The notes under the pieces were generated by a model. That model was not told where the DNA came from and did no database searches. It saw only the letters and a list, made by a program, of their open reading frames with translations. DNA of 64,000 nucleotides from contig CAKPAI010000001.1 in assembly GCA_934133005.1 (NCBI GenBank), positions 124,001 to 188,000 on the forward strand. The letters are read 5' to 3'. This stretch comes from an uncultured Clostridia bacterium (GTDB taxonomy: Bacteria; Bacillota; Clostridia; TANB77; CAG-508). The position numbers and the translations under genes are program-made. Of the stretch, positions 50,989-59,169 are shown one piece after another; the stretch's first letter is position 1; every line of letters begins with the position of its first letter.

Positions 50989-51642
50989 CTACTGATTTGT
51001 GCTTGAAGAACTTGAATCAAGACTTTGCGTACTTGTATCTTGCATTGATGTCATATTTGATGCAGCGGTTACACTTTCTGCCTTTATTGAAACATCATGT
51101 ACACTAAATGTTGCAGTTAAGCTATCTGATCCTGACATTTTGAAGTTTAGTATTGTAAATCCTAAATCAGAATCATTTTCTACATCATAAACATAATTTA
51201 TAATTGCTATATAGCTTCCTACTACTGTAAAATTTAATGTATATTTTCCACTTCCAGAAGATTGAACTTCCCATTTTAGGTTTACTCCTTCTTCTGTTGC
51301 GTAAGAACCTACTTTATTCCACAAATATTCCATTGAATAGTTTTGTGAAATAGTTGCTTCTTTTATTTCACTATCTGTACTTATACTTGCTTCATCTAAA
51401 TAACTTTGTTTAGATGTTTCTAAAGACTTAGTTGAAGAACTTAAACTATCTAGTGATTTTTTATAATCTTCATTTTTTAGTTTGTTTAAATCATTAATTT
51501 CATTATCTAATTTTGAATTTTCTTCTATTATTTCAGATATGCTATATACCTTTATGCTACCTATAGAAAGACCTTTCACCATTAATAATATTACTAATGC
51601 CGTTGCTACAAGTGTAGCAATCATTCTAATTATATTTTTCAT
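50989..51642 (-). CDS. PilO-like pilus assembly protein
   Basis: 217 residues. N-terminal membrane helix (about 7-26), then a coiled coil (about 37-82: IIEENSKLDNEINDLNKLKNEDYKKSLDSLSSST) and a ferredoxin-like domain (YTLNFTVVGSYIAIINYVYDVENDSDLGFTILNFKMSG, about 130-185), the usual PilO layout. It would form the periplasm-side alignment complex with PilN. It overlaps the pilMN gene by 4 nt (ATGA). The tail is Ser/Thr-rich. The evidence is mostly layout and context. Confidence 0.75.
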   Translation of the reverse strand: MKNIIRMIATLVATALVILLMVKGLSIGSIKVYSISEIIEENSKLDNEINDLNKLKNEDYKKSLDSLSSSTKSLETSKQSYLDEASISTDSEIKEATISQNYSMEYLWNKVGSYATEEGVNLKWEVQSSGSGKYTLNFTVVGSYIAIINYVYDVENDSDLGFTILNFKMSGSDSLTATFSVHDVSIKAESVTAASNMTSMQDTSTQSLDSSSSSTNQ

Positions 51643-53270
51643 GGTACTTCTCCTTCTATTGTAATTTTAATTGTGTCCCCTTCTTTGGTAGCTGCTGTAG
51701 ACACAACTGAATTTAGCACATTGTTTGACTTTAATAAAGCTTTAAAATAAGCTAATTGTTCATACTTAGTTGATTGTGCTGCTATTACAATATGTTTATT
51801 TGATGTATTCTCAATTGAAGTTAATTGAACTTCTTTTGGAATTATGTTCATCACCTGGCTAAGAAGTGTTGTAACCATATTCTTTAGTGAATTTTTAGTT
51901 GTTAAGTCACTTTTAATTGTTTTTAAATTATTTGTAAGTGTTGTATAATCAGCTGACTTTTTATCAACTTTATCTTTATCTGCATTTATTAGTCTTATCT
52001 GTGAATTTATTTCATCCTTTGTACTATCAATTTCAGCTTTCTTTGAAGTTACCCCCATCTGAATCAAACTTGCAAGTGTTGTATATGCAAGTGCAAGTAT
52101 AACAACTGCTGAGAATTCTCTTAAAATCCACTTTTTTATCTTTGGTGACTCTAGATGTACATTGATCTTCAAATTTAATTTGCTTTCGCCTTTTGAGCCT
52201 TTCTTTTCTTTTCCTTTGCCACCACCAATATCAGTATTTAATATTTCTTTTAATTTATCAATTGCTGATTTTTTTCTAAAGTTTATGTCTCTTACACCAT
52301 ATTCAAGATCTTGCAATGCTAAAGCAATTGCTGAATTTACTTCAATATAGTCTTTCATATTTATCTTATGATTGTCTTCTATAAAGAATGGTTTTAATAC
52401 TTCACATTTTATACCATTTAATATTTCTTCAAAATATAAATCTATATTGTTTACAACAGACACTGTTCCTGTAAGATATACTTTATTTATTTTAGTAAGT
52501 GAATTGTCTATAATTGTTTTCACTTGGTTTGCTATACTATATAATGTAGGAATAATATTATTTAAATAGTCATTTTCTGTGTCCTCTTGTAAGTCTTTTC
52601 CTTCCATAGTATATATAGTAGTATTCTTACATATTTCATAAGCTTTTAGATAAGAATTTTCTTTTTCACTTATTGCATCTAATATTGTTCCAGAACCTTC
52701 TTTTAATTGTTGTACGTCATAAACTTTTTGTCCAACAACAGTTGTAACAGTTGTTTTATTTTCCATATTTACAATTAAAATATTTTCTTTTGGATTTAAA
52801 GGTGCAATATTGGCAATACTAATTGATATTGGAGCTATTGTTCCAACCATCTTACCTTCAAAGTCTTGCAAAATTTTTCCTATTTTTGTTTTATTTGTTG
52901 AAATATGAATAACTCTTACTTTATCTTTGTCATTTATATCATTTACTAATGTGAATCTAGACTCCAAGGCATTTGGATTATAGTCTTTTTCATAGCATAA
53001 AGATTCAAACTCTGTAGATACAGCTTTTTCCAAATCTTTTTTGCTTAATAAAGTAGACATGTTCATATAATTGTACATTTCATCAGAAATGTTAACACTA
53101 ATAGGAACTTTAAAACTAAAGGTTTCAGATACAACTTGGTTTATTGTTTCTAGCAAATTGCTATAGAATTTTATTCCATAAGCATCTATTTTTAGGCTTT
53201 CTTTTTCTTTAGAAACTTTAGCATATTTAATTATGTTTTTATCTATATATATTCCTAGACAAGTTGCCAT
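51639..53270 (-). CDS. PilM-PilN fusion protein
   Basis: 543 residues. Residues 1-330 look like PilM, the actin-fold protein on the cytoplasmic face: opening CLGIYIDKNIIKYAKVSKE, with KVYLTGTVSVVNNIDLYF as the C-terminal sub-domain and EVNSAIALALQDLEYG matching the PilM end. Residues about 340-543 are PilN-like: basic linker, membrane helix (about 388-408), coiled coil (KKAEIDSTKDEINSQIRLINADKDKV), and a ferredoxin-like domain (NIIPKEVQLTSIENTSNKHIVIAAQST). In other bacteria these are two genes in tandem. The fusion would make one membrane-anchored PilM. First gene of the operon, overlapping pilO by 4 nt. Confidence 0.82.
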   Translation of the reverse strand: MATCLGIYIDKNIIKYAKVSKEKESLKIDAYGIKFYSNLLETINQVVSETFSFKVPISVNISDEMYNYMNMSTLLSKKDLEKAVSTEFESLCYEKDYNPNALESRFTLVNDINDKDKVRVIHISTNKTKIGKILQDFEGKMVGTIAPISISIANIAPLNPKENILIVNMENKTTVTTVVGQKVYDVQQLKEGSGTILDAISEKENSYLKAYEICKNTTIYTMEGKDLQEDTENDYLNNIIPTLYSIANQVKTIIDNSLTKINKVYLTGTVSVVNNIDLYFEEILNGIKCEVLKPFFIEDNHKINMKDYIEVNSAIALALQDLEYGVRDINFRKKSAIDKLKEILNTDIGGGKGKEKKGSKGESKLNLKINVHLESPKIKKWILREFSAVVILALAYTTLASLIQMGVTSKKAEIDSTKDEINSQIRLINADKDKVDKKSADYTTLTNNLKTIKSDLTTKNSLKNMVTTLLSQVMNIIPKEVQLTSIENTSNKHIVIAAQSTKYEQLAYFKALLKSNNVLNSVVSTAATKEGDTIKITIEGEVP

Positions 53271-53488
53271 TTGTTATTCCTTCCATTAGTTTATTTTTAC
53301 TTATGTTCTGCAAAAAAAAGAGAAAAATTCTATATTTTTTTATCAAAAATGTCATTTTTTTCTTCTTATACATTACTATTTTATCGTTTTTTATAAAAAA
53401 GTCAACCACTACAATTAAATAGTAATTTAATTGTAATATTTGTAATATTTTTGAAATTTTAATTAAATTTTTTCATTTTTTCCTTGGC
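53271..53488. other. Region upstream of the pilus operon
   Basis: 218 bp, very AT-rich, with no ORF and several A/T runs. It must hold the pilus promoter, but no clear -35/-10 pair stands out. No riboswitch-like fold was recognised. Confidence 0.5.
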
Positions 53489-53522
53489 AAAAAAAGTTAG
53501 ACTGTTAGCTAAGCTAACAGTC
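53489..53522 (-). terminator. Terminator of dpaA-uppP
   Basis: An 11-bp stem GACTGTTAGCT / AGCTAACAGTC with a 1-nt centre, followed on the minus strand by TTTTTTTG. It lies just after uppP. Confidence 0.8.
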
Positions 53523-53529
53523 CATATTT

Positions 53530-54312
53530 TTATTTTATAAAGGTTGCAACTATTATGAATATTCCAAATATTATTCTATATATAGCAAATACTTTAAAGC
53601 TACCTTTTTGTATATATTTTAATAAAAATTTAATAACAAACGTTCCAACTATAAAGCTTGCAAATACTCCTATAATAAATGGTAAATTAAATACAAAATC
53701 TTTAAATTTTAAAACAGTAGCAGCAAATACTATTGGAGTTGATAATAAAAATGTATATTTTGCAGCAGCTTCTCTTTTTACTCCCATCGCTCTTGCAGTA
53801 GTTATAGTTACTCCTGATCTAGAAACACCTGGAATAAATGCTAATGCTTGAGAAACACCTATTAAGAAAGTTTGTTTTAATGTCATTTCTTCATATTTTA
53901 CTTTGCTTGGTGATTTTTTATCTACAATATATAATACAATTCCCATAACAATTAAAGCAATAGCAATTATTATTGGTCTATTTAAAGCATCACCTAAAAA
54001 ATGATCTAGTAAAAATCCAACTAATCCACCTGGTATTGTTGCCAAAACAATATACCAAAACATTCTTCCTTGTACAGTTTTTTCTTTCTTCACTGCATAT
54101 TTGTAACCACCTTTTATTAGTCCTATCCAGTCTTTATAAAAGTATAAAACAATTGCAAGTAATGTTCCAAAATGTAGTGCTACGTCAAAATACTCTGGAA
54201 TATTCCAGTTACATAGCCATGGTATAATTGTTAAATGTGCTGAACTTGATACTGGTAAAAGTTCAGTTAGCCCTTGTACTATTCCTAAAATTAATGCTTG
54301 ATAAATTTCCAT
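53530..54312 (-). CDS. uppP: Undecaprenyl-diphosphatase UppP (BacA)
   Basis: 260 residues with about eight membrane helices. The two signature blocks are LTELLPVSSSAHL (about residues 16-28) and IPGVSRSGVTITTARAMG (about 160-177), the phosphatase residues of the BacA family. It dephosphorylates undecaprenyl diphosphate to recycle the lipid carrier of cell-wall synthesis and can give bacitracin resistance when abundant. It lies 22 bp after dpaA on the same strand, so it may be co-transcribed, perhaps raising carrier supply during spore cortex formation (inference). Confidence 0.95.
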   Translation of the reverse strand: MEIYQALILGIVQGLTELLPVSSSAHLTIIPWLCNWNIPEYFDVALHFGTLLAIVLYFYKDWIGLIKGGYKYAVKKEKTVQGRMFWYIVLATIPGGLVGFLLDHFLGDALNRPIIIAIALIVMGIVLYIVDKKSPSKVKYEEMTLKQTFLIGVSQALAFIPGVSRSGVTITTARAMGVKREAAAKYTFLLSTPIVFAATVLKFKDFVFNLPFIIGVFASFIVGTFVIKFLLKYIQKGSFKVFAIYRIIFGIFIIVATFIK

Positions 54313-54334
54313 ATAAATCCCTCTTTCTATTATT

Positions 54335-55168
54335 TCATATATTCTCCAAAATTTTTGCTAATATCTGTGCAGATGTTACTGGTGCTACTTTTCCAGGTAG
54401 CCCTTGTGCATTTATTATATTTTTTTCTAATTTTTGTGCTATTTCCAAATCAATTCCACCAGGTTTTGATGCAAGTTCAATATAGATTGCTGTTTGTTTT
54501 ATGTTATCTATTTCTTTTTTATTTAGAATTATACTTGGTACAGTATTAAAAATAATATCCATATTCTTAATAGTTTCTAAAAGTTCTTCATATTTTACTT
54601 GATTTATATTGTTTACTTCCATCCAGGCAAAATCACTTTTCTTTCTTGCACTGCAATATACATTGCAATCTAATTTTTGTAACTTTGCTGCTAAGATCTT
54701 TCCTATTTTTCCATATCCTAATATCAAAATATTACTTTTTTGCAATACCTTTCTTGTATTTTCCATTGCAATTTGTATTGCACCTTCTGCAGTTGGCTCT
54801 CCATTTAAAATAGCATATTCATCTAATTTTAATATATCTTTAACAATATTATTATTTTCTTCTAATACATTTTTATATTTTTCTAAAATATTTCCTGTAA
54901 TAATTGTTTTTCCCCTGCATTTGCAAGTAAAATCCTCTAGGCTTAATTTTTCATTTGCAAACGGCATATTAAGTACAATATTATCCTTACTAATTGGTAT
55001 CGGCGTAATTATAATTTGGCTCTTCCCTATTGCTTCTTCAAAGCTTATTTTTGAAAAGACATTATTTTCATTTTTTTCAAACCCATATAATCTCAAATTA
55101 TGTTTGCTATCTAAAATTTTTGCAAGTTCGTAATTTCTTATATCCCCACCTATAATAGATACATTCAT
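54335..55168 (-). CDS. dpaA: Dipicolinate synthase subunit A (SpoVFA)
   Basis: 277 residues. N-terminal MNVSIIGGDIRNYELAKIL, middle NGEPTAEGAIQIAMENTRKVLQKSNILILGYGKIGKILAAKLQ (a Rossmann fold), and the end IYIELASKPGGIDLEIAQKLEKNIINAQGLPGKVAPVTSAQILA all match SpoVFA. The family makes dipicolinate from dihydroxy-tetrahydrodipicolinate in the mother cell; dipicolinate is loaded with Ca2+ into the spore core. In Bacillus it pairs with SpoVFB, directly downstream. Here uppP follows instead, and no flavoprotein SpoVFB is visible. GAAGGAGAG precedes the ATG. Confidence 0.92.
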   Translation of the reverse strand: MNVSIIGGDIRNYELAKILDSKHNLRLYGFEKNENNVFSKISFEEAIGKSQIIITPIPISKDNIVLNMPFANEKLSLEDFTCKCRGKTIITGNILEKYKNVLEENNNIVKDILKLDEYAILNGEPTAEGAIQIAMENTRKVLQKSNILILGYGKIGKILAAKLQKLDCNVYCSARKKSDFAWMEVNNINQVKYEELLETIKNMDIIFNTVPSIILNKKEIDNIKQTAIYIELASKPGGIDLEIAQKLEKNIINAQGLPGKVAPVTSAQILAKILENI

Positions 55169-55181
55169 ATTATCTCTCCTT

Positions 55182-55209
55182 CAATATAATATTTCTATAT
55201 TATATTGAA
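55182..55209. repeat. AT-rich palindrome before dpaA
   Basis: CAATATAATAT / ATATTATATTG, a perfect 11-bp inverted repeat with a short centre, between the TPR gene and dpaA. It has no T-tract and ends right before the dpaA ribosome site, so it is more likely an operator or mRNA element than a terminator. Confidence 0.5.
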
Positions 55210-55232
55210 AGTATTAGTTAATTATTACTTTC

Positions 55233-56444
55233 CTACATTATTTCATCTCTTTCTTGTTCCATTATTCTTTCTTTATTTTTCTTCATATTTTCAATCATAT
55301 CAAGGTCGTTGTTACTAAGCTTTCCAACTAAATTTGTCATTTCATGCAAATGTATGTCAATCATTTTTTCCCTTTGAGTTATTTCTTTTTCGGTCTTTCT
55401 TTTACTTCCATTTTGTGGTTTATGTATTTTCTCAATTATTGGAGAAAATATATTTTCCTCTGCCATTCTGTCATACATTAAAGGATTCTCTTCAATTGCA
55501 ATATTTGCATAATTTTGTGCTTGTTCCAAATTTCCATTTATCATTGCAACTCTTGCAATATAATAATATGCTTCCGTTTCTAGCTCTTCAATATTTATAC
55601 ACTGCATAAATTCCATTTTGGCGTTTTCAATTTCACCTGCTATTAATTCAATTTGTCCAATAGAAAATCTTGCATGATATAAATTAGAATTTATTGTAGC
55701 AGCTTTTTTATAGAACTCTTTTGCTCTGTTAAAGTCATTTAGCATTGTAAATGACATACCTATATAATAGTTTAATTCATAGCTATCAGGTCTATATCTT
55801 AATGCTGACATATATATCATTGTAGACTCTTTATAGGCTTCTTCATAATAATAAATATTTCCAAGTAGCATACTTGCTTCGTAATAATCAGGTTTTCGCT
55901 TTAATAAATCAGCTAAAACTGCAATCGCCTCTTTTTTTCTTCCTATTCTATTATTTATCTCTCCCATACTTAGCATAGCTTCATAATTTTTAGAATTTAT
56001 TTCACAAACAATTTGATATTCTTCTAAAGCCAAATCATATTTTTCTAGTTTTTCATATACTTTTGCTAATAATTCATGAGCTTTTTCATTATTTTTATCT
56101 CTTTTAATAATATGTATTAAATATTTTCTAGCATCATTGTATCTTCCAACTGACATTAGGCTTTTTGCTAATATATAATATAGTACATCAAATAGTTCTA
56201 TCTTCTTTATTTTTTCTATTACTATAACTAAAACAGGCATAAATATAGCTGTTATATACATAAAAATCTTTGCAATTGCACCAAAAGATCTTCCCATAAC
56301 TAACTCAAAAAAATTTACTGTAATTCCAATAAACTGTAATACAATCAAATACACATAACTCGTATCATTCTTTTTAATTAATTTAAAAAACATAACTGTA
56401 AATAGAGAAAATGCTAATACATTAAATATTATCTTTTCTATCAT
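55233..56444 (-). CDS. Membrane-anchored TPR protein
   Basis: 403 residues. N-terminal membrane helices (about 4-20, 30-45 and 60-78) are followed by roughly eight tetratricopeptide repeats (about 90-345), for example AHELLAKVYEKLEKYDLALEEYQIVCEINSKN and YEASMLLGNIYYYEEAYKESTMIYMSALRYRPD. TPRs are protein-protein interaction scaffolds. The C-terminus is charged and helical. No enzyme is attached. Located between ppa and dpaA (28 and 64 bp gaps). Function not predictable; a role in envelope assembly is possible. Confidence 0.85.
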   Translation of the reverse strand: MIEKIIFNVLAFSLFTVMFFKLIKKNDTSYVYLIVLQFIGITVNFFELVMGRSFGAIAKIFMYITAIFMPVLVIVIEKIKKIELFDVLYYILAKSLMSVGRYNDARKYLIHIIKRDKNNEKAHELLAKVYEKLEKYDLALEEYQIVCEINSKNYEAMLSMGEINNRIGRKKEAIAVLADLLKRKPDYYEASMLLGNIYYYEEAYKESTMIYMSALRYRPDSYELNYYIGMSFTMLNDFNRAKEFYKKAATINSNLYHARFSIGQIELIAGEIENAKMEFMQCINIEELETEAYYYIARVAMINGNLEQAQNYANIAIEENPLMYDRMAEENIFSPIIEKIHKPQNGSKRKTEKEITQREKMIDIHLHEMTNLVGKLSNNDLDMIENMKKNKERIMEQERDEIM

Positions 56445-56472
56445 AAATTAAGCTCTCCTATTAGTGTTCTAT

Positions 56473-57003
56473 TTACTCTCCAAATTTTTCTCTATAGTTA
56501 TTCATACAATTTTCAATTATTTCTTTTGCTTTATCACTTCCAAGCATTTCATCTACAGTCGTCTTTTTTCCTTCTAGTTGCTTATATACTTCAAAAAAGT
56601 GCATTATTTCTGCTATTACATGTTCTGGTATTTCACTTATTTCTTTATAACAGTTCATAAAAGGATCATTTTTAGCAATTGCTATTATTTTTTCATCCCT
56701 CTCATTACTGTCAGTCATTATCATTACGCCAATTGGATAACATTCAACAAGTGTAAGAGGGTAAAATTCTTCTTGACTTAGAACTAATACATCTAACGGA
56801 TCATTATCACCTGCATATGTTTTTGGAATAAATCCATAATTTGCAGGATAATGTGTAGCTGTATATAATATTCTGTCTAATCTTAACATACCTGTTTCTT
56901 TATCTAATTCATACTTATTTTTACAGTTTTTAGGTATTTCTATTACTGCTACGAAATTATCTTTTGTAATTCTTTTTTCATCTATATCGTGCCAAATATT
57001 CAT
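56473..57003 (-). CDS. ppa: Family I inorganic pyrophosphatase
   Basis: 176 residues. The family I signature is DNDPLDVLVL (D-[SGDN]-D-[PE]-[LIVMF]-D). Other conserved blocks are FVAVIEIPKNCKNKYELDKETG, LDRILYTATHYPANYGFIPKTYAGD and CYPIGVMIMTDSNERDEKIIAI. It hydrolyses pyrophosphate to two phosphates and so pulls biosynthetic reactions forward. Normal length. AAGAAAGGATTTTT precedes the ATG. Confidence 0.96.
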   Translation of the reverse strand: MNIWHDIDEKRITKDNFVAVIEIPKNCKNKYELDKETGMLRLDRILYTATHYPANYGFIPKTYAGDNDPLDVLVLSQEEFYPLTLVECYPIGVMIMTDSNERDEKIIAIAKNDPFMNCYKEISEIPEHVIAEIMHFFEVYKQLEGKKTTVDEMLGSDKAKEIIENCMNNYREKFGE

Positions 57004-57093
57004 ATTAAAAATCCTTTCTTTATTTATTGGCTACATTTTAAGCCATTTAATAAAAAAAGTCTAGTACTTTTTTTAATTTATTTTGCTTATGCG

Positions 57094-57142
57094 TAAAAAA
57101 GCATTTGATGCAAAATATTTTAGCTACGTTGCTCAAATGCTT
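57094..57142 (-). terminator. Terminator of the XRE pair
   Basis: AAGCATTTGA / TCAAATGCTT, a perfect 10-bp stem, followed on the minus strand by TTTTTTACGC. Confidence 0.8.
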
Positions 57143-57149
57143 ATTCAAT

Positions 57150-57344
57150 TTATTTTTTTCTTATCAATTTTCTGCACATTTTATTGAATTTACTTCCATA
57201 TATATATTCTATGGATTTGCTTGATAACAATCCATTTTTCACGGCATAATGGTTCCACTCATTTTCAGATAATATCTTCTTTTTTTCTTGAAGACACTTT
57301 TTCAGAGTTTCCACACTTTTTTCGTATATATTTACTTCTACCAT
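57150..57344 (-). CDS. Small basic protein, partner of the XRE gene
   Basis: 64 residues, basic (SVETLKKCLQEKKKILSENEW, NKMCRKLIRKK). It has an EKKKILSENEWNHYAVKNGLLSSKSIEYIYGSKFNKM stretch. No family is recognised. It overlaps the XRE gene by 7 nt, so the two are translationally coupled. A small helical DNA- or RNA-binding protein is plausible; an antirepressor or toxin role would be guessing. Confidence 0.6.
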   Translation of the reverse strand: MVEVNIYEKSVETLKKCLQEKKKILSENEWNHYAVKNGLLSSKSIEYIYGSKFNKMCRKLIRKK

Positions 57345-57538
57345 TGTACCTTATAAAGCTTTGTAATTTCAACATCCAAAGCCTTTGCAATTTTAACCAT
57401 CACTAATAAACTAGGTGACTTAAAATTTTTCTCTATGTCACTTAAATGTGCAGCAGATACTCCGCTCTTTTTTGAAAGTTTTGACAATGTCATCCCTTTT
57501 TTTTCTCTTTCTTCTTTTATCAATATTTCTATATGCAT
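57338..57538 (-). CDS. XRE-family helix-turn-helix regulator
   Basis: About 66 residues from the ATG at 57538 (GGTGA 5 nt upstream; the TTG at 57550 precedes it). A compact HTH_3 domain (about 5-60): IKEEREKKGMTLSKLSKKSGVSAAHLSDIEKNFKSPSLLVMVKIAKALDVEITKL. Small XRE proteins of this size often act as SinR-like or Xre-like repressors. It is coupled to the 64-codon gene. A 0A-box-like site lies about 215 bp upstream (57753-57761). Confidence 0.85.
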   Translation of the reverse strand: MHIEILIKEEREKKGMTLSKLSKKSGVSAAHLSDIEKNFKSPSLLVMVKIAKALDVEITKLYKVQW

Positions 57539-57550
57539 ATACTTCACCAA

Positions 57551-57846
57551 ATCTTTTATCTTATAGTTTAATTTTAATTATTTAATCACATATAGCTTTC
57601 GCTATGGCGAATTATTTTCATGTTTTTTACTAATTTTTACCATAGTATTTGTATTTTAGGTTTAGTTTCTTGATTTATGCACATTTTTTATTATTTCGCA
57701 TTATTATTATAACATGTATTATGAATAATATTCACTTTTTCGTTCGTCAAAATTCGACAAATTTCTCTATTATATTATTTTTGTCTAATCGTTTATCAAT
57801 GTTTAAAAAAATTTTCAATTAATTTTTATATTTTTTAAAATTTCTC
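57551..57846. other. Intergenic region upstream of the XRE gene and tRNA-Leu
   Basis: About 300 bp, very AT-rich, with no convincing ORF. TTCGACAAA at 57753-57761 (TTTGTCGAA on the minus strand) matches the Spo0A box. It must hold the XRE promoter. The tRNA promoter is separate. Confidence 0.4.
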
Positions 57847-57876
57847 TTGACAATTTATATATTCTTGTAGTACAAT
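57847..57876 (+). promoter_or_regulatory. Sigma-A promoter of tRNA-Leu
   Basis: TTGACA (57847-57852), 18-bp spacer, TACAAT (57871-57876); 22 bp upstream of the tRNA 5' end. Confidence 0.75.
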
Positions 57877-57898
57877 AATTTTTGTCAACCAGAGAAAT

Positions 57899-57986
57899 GC
57901 AGATGTGGCGGAACTGGTAGACGCACAGGACTTAAAATCCTGCGGTTGAATAAACCGTGCCGGTTCGATTCCGGCCATCTGCACCA
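57899..57986 (+). tRNA. tRNA-Leu(TAA)
   Basis: An 88-nt class II tRNA with encoded CCA. Acceptor stem GCAGATG/CATCTGC is a perfect 7 bp. The anticodon stem CAGGA/TCCTG encloses loop CTTAAAA (anticodon TAA, reading UUA/UUG). A long variable arm follows (CGGTTGAATAAACCGT), and the T-arm is CCGG-TTCGATT-CCGG. The extra arm and anticodon together confirm leucine. Confidence 0.95.
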
Positions 57987-57990
57987 TTAG

Positions 57991-58029
57991 AACCTCAAGC
58001 AGTTCGTAAGATATGCTTGGGGTTTTAGT
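57991..58029 (+). terminator. Terminator of tRNA-Leu
   Basis: AACCTCAAGCA / TGCTTGGGGTT (one mismatch) followed by TTAGTTTA, directly after the tRNA. Confidence 0.75.
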
Positions 58030-58482
58030 TTATAAAAAATGTGCAAAGTTCTAACACTTTATAAATGTATTTTTAAAACAAATTACCTAAATAGCAGTTG
58101 GGATAATTTGTTCTTTTGTATCTAATATTAAAATATCTTGTATATAAAAAAGAAACTCTGTTTATAAACAGAATTTCTTTTTTACTAATGACTCACATAA
58201 CAAAATGCTATGGACACTAATGTAGTAGTAATATATGAAGATTTTTAAATTATATGTACTAAATATTATATTATTTTTTCCTTTTCAGTATCTCCTTATT
58301 CCTAATGTACTAAAGTTATTTCAAAATTTCAGCCTACAAGTTATTTTTTCTAAAAACAAAAAAACGATAGCCTTTTGAGCTATCGGATAATAATGATTAC
58401 GTTCTTTTCAGAACGGACACTAATGTTTTATTAATTTAATTATAATTTTTTTATATTAGAAAGTCAAGTAAAATTTAGAATT
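58030..58482. other. Intergenic region with several hairpins and a 12-bp direct repeat
   Basis: About 450 bp without a gene. It contains a stem near 58147-58183 (AGAAACTCTGTTT / AAACAGAATTTCT, with a T-run, so probably a terminator), a terminator for the MazF-like gene at 58354-58385, and the direct repeat GGACACTAATGT at 58212-58223 and 58415-58426. I see no known element; the repeats hint at a vestigial insertion or recombination scar. Confidence 0.4.
58354..58385 (-). terminator. Terminator of the MazF-like toxin gene
   Basis: A perfect 7-bp stem CGATAGC / GCTATCG with a 7-nt loop is followed on the minus strand by TTTTTTTGTTTTTA. Confidence 0.8.
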
Positions 58483-58968
58483 TTATTTATTTTTTAATGG
58501 TCTCAATCTATACAGACTTTCAAGTTGTAAATTAATTTTATTCCAATCATTTGTTGAAATAGTAACTAATTGTCCTTTTCTTCTATATGGATCTGTAATT
58601 CTTATTTTACTGACAACTTTTAATTGCTCAACTAAAACAGTAGAATCAACTTTTTCTAAGTCAATATGAAACCAGAAACCATCTTTTAATCTTTTTGTCG
58701 TTAATGGAAGAATAGTACATATAGGAGAATTTTTAGAAGTTTTTAACATTAAAACAGGTCTTAATTTATCTTGTTCACTTCCAATATTTATTCCAAGATT
58801 ACACCAATAAATAAAATTATTATATATTGGAAATTTAGGAATTTTTCCATTATATCTTAAATTAGCTTTTTCTTTAGTCCATTCAGAAAACTGAATAGTA
58901 TCAGAATTATTAATACTATTTAATAAAATTTCAGTTTTTTCAATATTATTGTGAATTTCATCATTCAT
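58483..58968 (-). CDS. Orphan PemK/MazF-like toxin
   Basis: 161 residues. The MazF fold is recognisable: YWCNLGINIGSEQDKLRPVLMLKTSKNSPICTILPLTTK (about 50-90), then DSTVLVEQLKVVSKIRITDPY and KINLQLESLYRLRPL near the end. These toxins cut mRNA at short sites. An N-terminal extension (about 1-45) rich in Asn and Asp precedes the domain. No adjacent antitoxin gene is seen on either side. A perfect palindrome stands at 59002-59030, where an autoregulator would bind. GTGAGGTGAAACT precedes the ATG. Confidence 0.8.
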   Translation of the reverse strand: MNDEIHNNIEKTEILLNSINNSDTIQFSEWTKEKANLRYNGKIPKFPIYNNFIYWCNLGINIGSEQDKLRPVLMLKTSKNSPICTILPLTTKRLKDGFWFHIDLEKVDSTVLVEQLKVVSKIRITDPYRRKGQLVTISTNDWNKINLQLESLYRLRPLKNK

Positions 58969-59001
58969 AGTTTCACCTCACTTTTCAAAAGTATAACATA
59001 T

Positions 59002-59030
59002 TACAAACTATAAATAAACAAAAGTTTGTA
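59002..59030. repeat. Palindrome upstream of the MazF-like gene
   Basis: TACAAACT / AGTTTGTA, perfect 8-bp arms with a 13-nt centre, 34-62 bp upstream of the start. A candidate operator for autoregulation. Confidence 0.5.
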
Positions 59031-59134
59031 CATTTTATAAAATAATTTTGCAATTTTATTTATGACTTTCCAAACATACTTGATAAGTAAAATTTATTTT
59101 TGCATATTTTCTACAATTTTTGTCATACTAATAA

Positions 59135-59153
59135 AAATCTAATTTATAGATTT
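59135..59153. repeat. Inverted repeat before the DUF378 gene
   Basis: AAATCTA / TAGATTT with a 5-nt centre, 17 bp upstream of the start, next to the ribosome site GGAGG. Confidence 0.35.
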
Positions 59154-59169
59154 ATTATGGAGGGCTATC

